From NCBI RefSeq assembly GCF_034190915.1, contig NW_026947486.1, positions 76,984,044 through 77,048,043 of the forward strand: a stretch of DNA of 64,000 nt, written 5' to 3'. Each line of letters starts with the position of its first letter. Positions within the stretch are counted from its first letter, which is position 1. The stretch is from Cavia porcellus (Eukaryota; Chordata; Mammalia; Rodentia; Caviidae). A program made the position numbers and the translations under genes. Under the pieces are notes generated by a model. It was given only the letters and a program-made list of their open reading frames with translations. It did no database searches and was not told the origin of the DNA. Positions 58,349 through 64,000 of this stretch are shown here, in pieces.

Positions 58349-59401
58349 TTAATTATTTGCTTTGCTTAGTGGTTTTTTCCTTTGTGTATCTAAACTGTCT
58401 TTCAATATTTTTTGCAGGGTTGGTTTGGTGTTCATGAAGTTCTTCAGCTGTTCTTTGTCATGGAAGTATCGTATTGCACCATCTATTTTGAATGATAGTT
58501 TTGCAGGATATATCAGTCTTGGTTGGAAATCATTTTGCTTTAGGATCTGGAATACTTCACTCCATGCTCTTCTTGACTTTATCGTTTGTGCTGAGAAGTC
58601 TGCTGTGATTCTGATAGGTTTTCCTTTATAAGTGATTTGTCTTTTCTCTCTGACAGCTTTTAATAATCTATTCTTGTGTTGGATTTCTGGGATGGTGACT
58701 ATTATATGTCTGGGTGTAGTTTTATTTTGGTTATGACTGTTTGGAGTTCTATATGCTTCACTGATCCTGATGTCAGTTTCTGATCTCATGCTTGGGAAAT
58801 TTTCAGCTATTACTTCTCTAAATATCCTCCTGACATCCTTCATGTTGTCTCCCTCTCTTTCATTAATCCCTATCATTCTTATGTTATTCTTCTTTGCATC
58901 GTCTTGCAGTTGTTGAATTGTTGTTTCCTGGTTCCTTGTTATTTTCAAAAGATCTTTCCTTTCTTGTTCACTAGCTGCAATCCTGTCTTCAAGGTCTGAA
59001 ATTCTATCTTCACTTTCATTAAGGCGGTTTTTACAACTTTCAGTGGAGTTTTTTATTTCCTGTATATCTCTGTGCATCTGCATTATGTATTCTGTTTGTT
59101 TCTTATATTGCTCGTCTAGGGATTCTATCTTTTTGTTTAGTTCCTCCAATTTTTTATCTGTGTTTTCTTTAGATATATTTAGAATCTCTTTCATTTCTTT
59201 TATCATTTCTTCTTTTATCTGGGAGATTATTTCGAGTTTGAATTTCTTTAAAGCTTCCTGGAGTTGCTTGTCAATTTCAGTGGCTATTGTGTCCGATATA
59301 TGAGGTGGATGGGAAATATTTTCTTCTATATACATTGCTCCTAGGGTTTCTTGAGATGGGCTGGAGGTTTCAGGTTGTAATTTGGTCTTTCGTTTTGTCA
59401 T
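58349..59401 (-). CDS. L1 ORF1 protein: RNA-binding chaperone (intact)
   Basis: 350 aa, starting with MTKRKTKLQ at the first ATG after the GC-rich 5' UTR. ORF1p forms trimers that coat L1 RNA and act as a nucleic acid chaperone. The order is a basic N terminus (1-50), a long coiled coil (about 55-155, with a short RISDLE trimerisation-type motif near its end), an RRM-like domain (about 160-260, from NNIRMIGI) and a C-terminal domain (about 260-345, with the conserved [15 protein letters not shown] and the RAW...LKQ segment). It differs from copy 2 ORF1 by only a few residues. It is co-transcribed with ORF2. Confidence 0.98.
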   Translation of the reverse strand: MTKRKTKLQPETSSPSQETLGAMYIEENISHPPHISDTIATEIDKQLQEALKKFKLEIISQIKEEMIKEMKEILNISKENTDKKLEELNKKIESLDEQYKKQTEYIMQMHRDIQEIKNSTESCKNRLNESEDRISDLEDRIAASEQERKDLLKITRNQETTIQQLQDDAKKNNIRMIGINEREGDNMKDVRRIFREVIAENFPSMRSETDIRISEAYRTPNSHNQNKTTPRHIIVTIPEIQHKNRLLKAVREKRQITYKGKPIRITADFSAQTIKSRRAWSEVFQILKQNDFQPRLIYPAKLSFKIDGAIRYFHDKEQLKNFMNTKPTLQKILKDSLDTQRKKPLSKANN

Positions 59402-61103
59402 TTTCCTATATTTCTGTGTTTCAAGTGTTACTTGAAAGCTTCCTCAGGATCTGTTGAAAATCCCCTTCTATGTTTGGAGCTACTGGGACTCTGGCGCCGC
59501 GCTACTCCAAGCCATTAGGCCTACAGAACCAGTGGCCCTCCTCTGCCTGCTCAGAACTCTGCAGTTCCAGACAAGCTGGGCCTCAGGGACACTGTGCGCC
59601 CACCTGCCCCTTGGAAGCTCCACAGTTCTTCAATCGCAGCCGGGTTAGGGTACTCACCACAGGCCGCAGTGCTTCAGGAACCTGTGGACCCTCCCTGGTT
59701 GCAGAGATATCCACAGTCCTCCAGACACGCAGAGAGGCCAGTGAGGGCACCCCAGATCTGCCCAGCTCCTCCTCTGCAGACCTGTGGCCAGGCGCAGCAG
59801 CTAAACAGGCTGGGCTAGGCTGGTAGTGTGGGCCAGCCCACCTATTGGGAGCTCAGCAGGTCTCCAAATGAAGCCGGGAATGGGGAGGCTGATGTGGAAG
59901 CCTTAAACCCACCTCTCTCCTTCACTGCACCTGGAAGCCTGAGGGAACTCCTGCAGTCTGGGCGCAGAAATCCAGAGTCCTCCAGACACGCAGAGAGGCC
60001 AGTGAGGGCACCCCAGATCTGCCCAGCTCCTCCTCTGCAGACCTGTGGCCAGGCGCGGCAGCTAAACAGGCTGGGCTAGGCTGGTAGTGTGGGCCAGCCC
60101 ACCTATCAGGAGCTCAGCAGGTCTCCAAATGAAGCCGGGAATGGGGAGGCTGATGTGGAAGCCTTAAACCCACCTCTCTCCTTCACTGCACCTGGAAGCC
60201 TGAGGGAACTCCAGCAGTCTGGGCGCAGAAATCCAGAGTCCTCCAGACACGCAGAGAGGCCAGTGAGGGCACCCCAGATCTGCCCAGCTCCTCCTCTGCA
60301 GACCTGTGGCCAGGTGCAGCAGCTAAACAGGCTGGGCTAGGCTGGTAGTGTGGGCCAGCCCACCTATTGGGAGCTCAGCAGGTCTCCAAATGAAGCCGGG
60401 AATGGGGAGGCTGATGTGGAAGCCTTAAACCCACCTCTCTCCTTCACTGCACCTGGAAGCCTGAGGGAACTCCAGCAGTCTGGGCGCAGAAATCCAGAGT
60501 CCTCCAGACACGCAGAGAGGCCAGTGAGGGCACCCCAGATCTGCCCAGCTCCTCCTCTGCAGACCTGTGGCCAGGCGCGGCAGCTAAACAGGCTGGGCTA
60601 GGCTGGTAGTGTGGGCCAGCCCACCTATTGGGAGCTCAGCAGGTCTCCAAATGAAGCCGGGAATGGGGAGGCTGATGTGGAAGCCTTAAACCCACCTCTC
60701 TCCTTCACTGCACCTGGAAGCCTGAGGGAACTCCAGCAGTCTGGGCGCAGAAATCCAGAGTCCTCCAGACACACAGAGAGGCCAGTGAGGGCACCCCAGA
60801 TCTGCCCAGCTCCTCCTCTGCAGACCTGTGGCCAGGCGCGGCAGCTAAACAGGCTGGGCTAGGCTGGTAGTGTGGGCCAGCCCACCTATTGGGAGCTCAG
60901 CAGGTCTCCAAATGAAGCCGGGAATGGGGAGGCTGATGTGGAAGCCTTAAACCCACCTCTCTCCTTCACTGCACCTGGAAGCCTGAGGGAACTCCAGCAG
61001 TCTGGGCGCAGAAATCCAGAGTCCTCCAGACACACAGAGAGGCCAGTGAGGGCACCCCAGATCTGCCCAGCTCCTCCTCTGCAGACCTGTGGCCAGGCGC
61101 AGC
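59402..61103 (-). promoter_or_regulatory. L1 copy 4 5' UTR and internal promoter
   Basis: GC-rich 1.7-kb region: a unique part nearest ORF1 (59402-59799) and five tandem monomers (59800-61103). Tandem monomers at the 5' end are the known promoter design of murine L1s, where each unit contributes promoter strength. More monomers here than in copies 2 or 3 suggests a stronger promoter, which is an inference. Confidence 0.9.
59800..61103 (-). repeat. Five tandem 261-bp promoter monomers
   Basis: The landmark GCTAAACAGG starts at 59800, 60061, 60322, 60583 and 60844, an exact 261-bp period, and the array ends at 61103, one base short of the next boundary. Units are almost identical, differing by scattered single bases (for example CTATTGGG versus CTATCAGG near 60105). 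Each unit happens to be open in one plus-strand frame, which is not evidence of coding. Confidence 0.96.
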
Positions 61104-61119
61104 TATTTATTTGTTTCTT
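61104..61119. repeat. Target-site duplication of L1 copy 4, right
   Basis: 16 bp TATTTATTTGTTTCTT, one substitution from 53252-53267. Confidence 0.85.
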
Positions 61120-61199
61120 AAGAGTTGTTCAGAAATTCTTTTGAAGTGTGCAAGATTTTAGAGGAGGGTTAAATACTGAATTAGAAAATGTGGTGAATA

Positions 61200-61895
61200 T
61201 TTAATTTTTTATGTTAAAGATAAAATCCAACAAAGCAAAACAGAACAAAGTCAATCAAAACAAATCAACAAAATTAGTACAGAACTTTAAAGCAGGATAC
61301 TAGGAAAATAACATTAGCTAAGATAGTATATCTGGTTACCTTCACAATATTTGCCTATTTAAACAGGTTTACCAAAGTCAAACCAAAAAACAAAACAGAA
61401 TGAGACAAATCAAAACATAATATTGAATAAGGCAAAACAATTGCTCAGAAAAAAGCAAAATGTTGAGAGCAATATTGGATTTCAAAGGCAAGATAGAAGG
61501 AAATTCTCCATGTTTGCTATATTGCATAGAGTCATCTTTCCAATAGATGATTAGACAGCTGGCCCTAGGCCAACCAAACAATACAAACATTTAGTAACTT
61601 TTTGTGCCAGTTGCTTATGGGGTGAGGAGTGCTAGGAGGTGGGTTTGATTTTCAACCTGCATGCAGGTAGGCGCATTGGAGATGCTCTCTGACTTTACTC
61701 TTCCTGGAACCTGCACAGCTTGTGCAGCTTGCCAGAAAGGCTACCTAGTTGGCTTTCTAGTCAGTTCCTCCCAGTTTTAGCATGGGAAGTTCTCTGGAGG
61801 TGCTAATTTTCCTTTCCTGGAATCTGCATGGCTTGTGTGGCTTGCCAGAAAGGGGGGCTAGTTGGCTTCTTTGTCTGTTCCTCCCAGTGCTAGCA
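61200..61895. repeat. Interspersed repeat, copy b (pair with 20300-20935)
   Basis: Collinear with 20300-20935, in the same orientation, A-rich on the left and GC-richer on the right. On the right it has two tandem-like subunits, each ending with a TTGCCAGAAAGG motif (61733 and 61844). Family not identified. Confidence 0.65.
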
Positions 61896-62660
61896 TCTAA
61901 ATTTTAAAAATTATTACTGTGAAAGATGCATTGCCTTTAATACCCTCAAAACACTCCCCCCTCATTTATCCCAACATTTTTGCCTTTTTCTGAAGAATTT
62001 CTGAAGGTTTTCTTTCATGAGTGTCTTTAGTTATGCTGTTGTGGATGCCTTTATATCTTGATTGTTCTAAAAACATTTACCTTTCATGATCATTTTGTCA
62101 TTGATGAAGTGCTAGAAGATACATGGTGCCAGATTAAGGTGGATAAATGCACACCATAATTTTTATGAACCTCTCTTTATGTTAGATTACATTTGAAACA
62201 GCATTCATTGTATTTTGTGTCACACCTCACAAAGACATGAAAGAAGATGTCGACAATTCTTTCAGAAGTGGCTACAATGATGGGATAAGTGTATTTGTAT
62301 GAAAGAGGACTGTTTTTTATGAGGACCTATAGTAATGCATCTGTTATGATTTATACATTGTGTCAATTTGAGAAGTTTAATGAGGAGACTGAGCAGGGAA
62401 CCAGGGCTTAACTTTGTAAATAGTTTTATTCTGTGCATGATGAGGGCACAGAGATTTTATGAGTGTTATGTTTGCTTTGGGTTTTGAGGTGGTGGCATGT
62501 CCTGCAAACAATATAAAGGAAGAAAAGAGGCATATTTCCCCCCTTCCTTTTTTCTCTGATTGTTTTTTCTTGCTACTGCCTTGAAGTGTTGCCCTGGTGC
62601 CATGTCATCTTGCCTTGAAGCCAGCTGATTATGGACTGAAAACTCCACAAATAGCGAACT
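61896..62660. other. Gene-free stretch, possible degraded LTR at its right
   Basis: No ORF with domain content. 62340-62660 has TG at its start and a 3' part like the region 19640-19830, suggesting an LTR-like repeat of MaLR type. No flanking duplication identified. Confidence 0.4.
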
Positions 62661-62677
62661 AAGTAAACTTTTCCAGG

Positions 62678-63600
62678 GCAAGTCTTGGTGCATCAATCTG
62701 AGGCTGGTAGGGTCCTTCTCAATATCCCATATCTCTGGAAGACCCATGGGAAAGTCCCTTTAGGGCTATTTGAACCCCACCCAGTGAACCCCTAGTGGCC
62801 TGCAGCTGCCTGCACTCTGGCTCACAAGCCAAAAGTGCACGCAACAATCTCCATCCCATGGGGAAGCCTTAGTACATCACTCTCAATCTGGTAGGACCCT
62901 GAACAGCATCTCCAACACAAGAGGACACACCAAAAGGCTCATCTGGACCTATATGGGCCCCACCCAGGGAGACTTGATTGGCTTTCAGCTGCCTGCACAC
63001 TTTAGGTCCACTTGGTGAACCTAAAGGGTGTGAAGTGATTTCCATCTCATAGGGAATCCTTGATACTTTGCTTCGAGACTGGTAGGGCCATGCACAGCAT
63101 CCACTGGAGGACCCACAGGAAGGTCTCTCTGGCCTATTTGGATACTGTCCAGCAACCACCAAGTGACCAACAGCAGCCTGTGCTCTGCTTGTGAACATAA
63201 AGTCCATGCAGTGTTTTTCATCCCACAGGAAAGCCTTGATACATCACTCCAAAACTGGTAGGACCCTGCCCAACATCCCATATCACTGGAAGACTCACAG
63301 AAAGGTCTCTCTGGGCCTATTTGGGCCCCACCCAGTGATGCCCAAGTAGACTACAGCCACCTGTGCTCTGCCTTGGGAGGCAAAAGGGCACCCAGGGATT
63401 TAGATCTCATGGGAAAGACTTGGCATATCACTCTGGGACTGGTAGGTTATCTCCCAGAGACCCCAAGTGGCTGGGAGTCACCTGATAAGGTCTGTCTGAG
63501 GACATCCACTCAATTGGGGAAATTCCCTGCAAGAAGGATAGATATTCTCAACCCAAGAAACAACTGAGAATTTTCCTTTGGCTTCCCTAGGGAAATATAG
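62678..63600 (+). repeat. L1 G 5' UTR monomers of about 180 bp
   Basis: The landmark pattern AG(T/C)CTT(G/A)(G/A)T...CTGGTAGG recurs near 62678, 62863, 63054, 63230 and 63412, spacings roughly 176-191 bp. Each unit also has GGTCTCTCTGG and GGGCCCCACCCAG-like parts. The sequence is unlike the 261-bp and about 100-bp monomers elsewhere in the window. Confidence 0.75.
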
Positions 63601-63612
63601 GAAAATAACAAA

Positions 63613-64000
63613 ATAACAGAGCAAAATGCAATATGACAACTCTAGATTATCTCAAGAAAGCCTAGGAAACATGGACATAGAAAAAAAAGATGTAAGCCAT
63701 ACACTTGAAACTTCTGAAATGATAGCAACTGAAGTAAAGAAACAACTCTGGGAAGTTATAAAATAACTCAGATCAGAAACAATTGCTCAAGTAAAAGAAG
63801 AAGTGATAAGTGTAATGGAATAAATGCTGAACACATCTAAAGAAGACATAGTTAAAAAATTGGAGGAACAATGCAAAATGATGGAAACATCGAATGAACA
63901 ATATAAGAAACAAACATAATGCATGAAACAGATTCAAAGAGATATACAGGAAACCAAAAATTCCATCAAATTTGGCAAACCTTCCTCAAAGAAAGTGAAG
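63613..64000 (+). pseudogene. L1 G ORF1 N-terminal remnant
   Basis: Parallels the young ORF1 start and coiled-coil coding region, including the stretches that code for IATE(V/I)KKQL and IQRDIQE-like residues. The initiator is ATA at 63613-63615 instead of ATG, and there are in-frame stops such as in the GGAATAAATGC stretch near 63818. Confidence 0.78.

Larger units (their letters stand above)
53268..61103 (-). mobile_element. L1 copy 4: full length, both ORFs intact, candidate active element
   Basis: A 7.8-kb minus-strand L1 with every part expected of an autonomous element. In transcript order it has five 261-bp promoter monomers, a unique 5' UTR, ORF1 (350 aa), a 19-nt gap, ORF2 (1278 aa), a 3' UTR with AATAAA, and an uninterrupted poly(A) tail of about 34 nt (T run to 53301). 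It is flanked by a 16-bp target duplication with one mismatch. The insertion point reads TTTCTT/AAGAG on the plus strand, close to the L1 endonuclease preference. The long pure tail and open frames point to recent insertion. Confidence 0.97.
62660..64000 (+). mobile_element. Old L1 G, 5' portion (continues past the window)
   Basis: Plus-strand L1 beginning: a 5' UTR of repeated units (62678-63600) followed by a decayed ORF1 start (63613 onward). The rest lies beyond the window. Confidence 0.8.

Noticed and set aside
59800..61103. CRISPR-like or satellite array
   Set aside because: Units are directly adjacent without variable spacers and sit at the 5' end of an L1 as promoter monomers do.
40676..61103. 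Segmental duplication producing copies 3 and 4
   Set aside because: The similarity stops at the L1 boundaries; flanks differ and copy 4 has its own target duplication.
59828..61144. Series of near-identical 83-codon plus-strand ORFs, like a repeat protein
   Set aside because: They are spaced exactly by the 261-bp promoter monomer of L1 copy 4 and run antisense to the element. The open frame is a by-product of a GC-rich tandem repeat.

Overview
This window is mammalian nuclear DNA and almost certainly rodent. It is packed with LINE-1 (L1) elements of the mammalian type, has one B1-like SINE and one ID-like SINE (a pairing typical of rodents), carries two nested endogenous retroviruses (ERVs), and shows no host exons, tRNA, rRNA or CRISPR features. 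The species is not determined. The L1s carry tandem promoter monomers as murine L1s do, but I cannot match them to a named murine subfamily.

Layout: 1-2435 is the 3' part of a young plus-strand L1 (copy 1). 2436-4157 is unassigned. 4158-7137 and 13868-17365 are two halves of one old minus-strand L1 (host A). Host A is split by a full-length younger L1 (copy 2, 7138-13850, 17-bp target duplication) and also carries a solo MaLR-type LTR (5274-5609). 17366-21430 holds degraded old sequence and an ID-like SINE. 21430-23495 is an old minus-strand L1 (host B) with a B1-like SINE. 23496-24200 is unclassified. 24200-25800 is an internally deleted plus-strand L1 (D). 25805-27848 and 35822-39893 are two halves of minus-strand L1 E, split by a class II ERV (27849-35821), which is itself split by a class I ERV (28684-32852). 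40676-47706 is young L1 copy 3, with a frameshift in each ORF. 47715-52740 is the old L1 F. 53268-61103 is young L1 copy 4, full length with both ORFs open. 61120-62660 is mixed old repeat. 62660-64000 is the 5' part of an old plus-strand L1 (G).

The only apparently functional coding unit is L1 copy 4. It has a 5' UTR with five 261-bp promoter monomers, a 350-aa ORF1 protein (coiled coil, RNA-binding domain, C-terminal domain), a 19-nt gap, a 1278-aa ORF2 protein (endonuclease, reverse transcriptase, cysteine motif), a 3' UTR and a long pure poly(A) tail. ORF1p would coat the RNA, and ORF2p would nick chromosomal DNA and copy the RNA into the break. Copies 2 and 3 are close relatives disabled by few lesions. 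The older L1s, ERVs and SINEs are fossils whose nesting gives a relative chronology.

I found no undescribed cellular system. The most interesting material is the candidate active L1, the reciprocal indels that define two young L1 lineages, the turnover of 5' UTR monomers between L1 ages, and the ERV-in-ERV-in-L1 nest.
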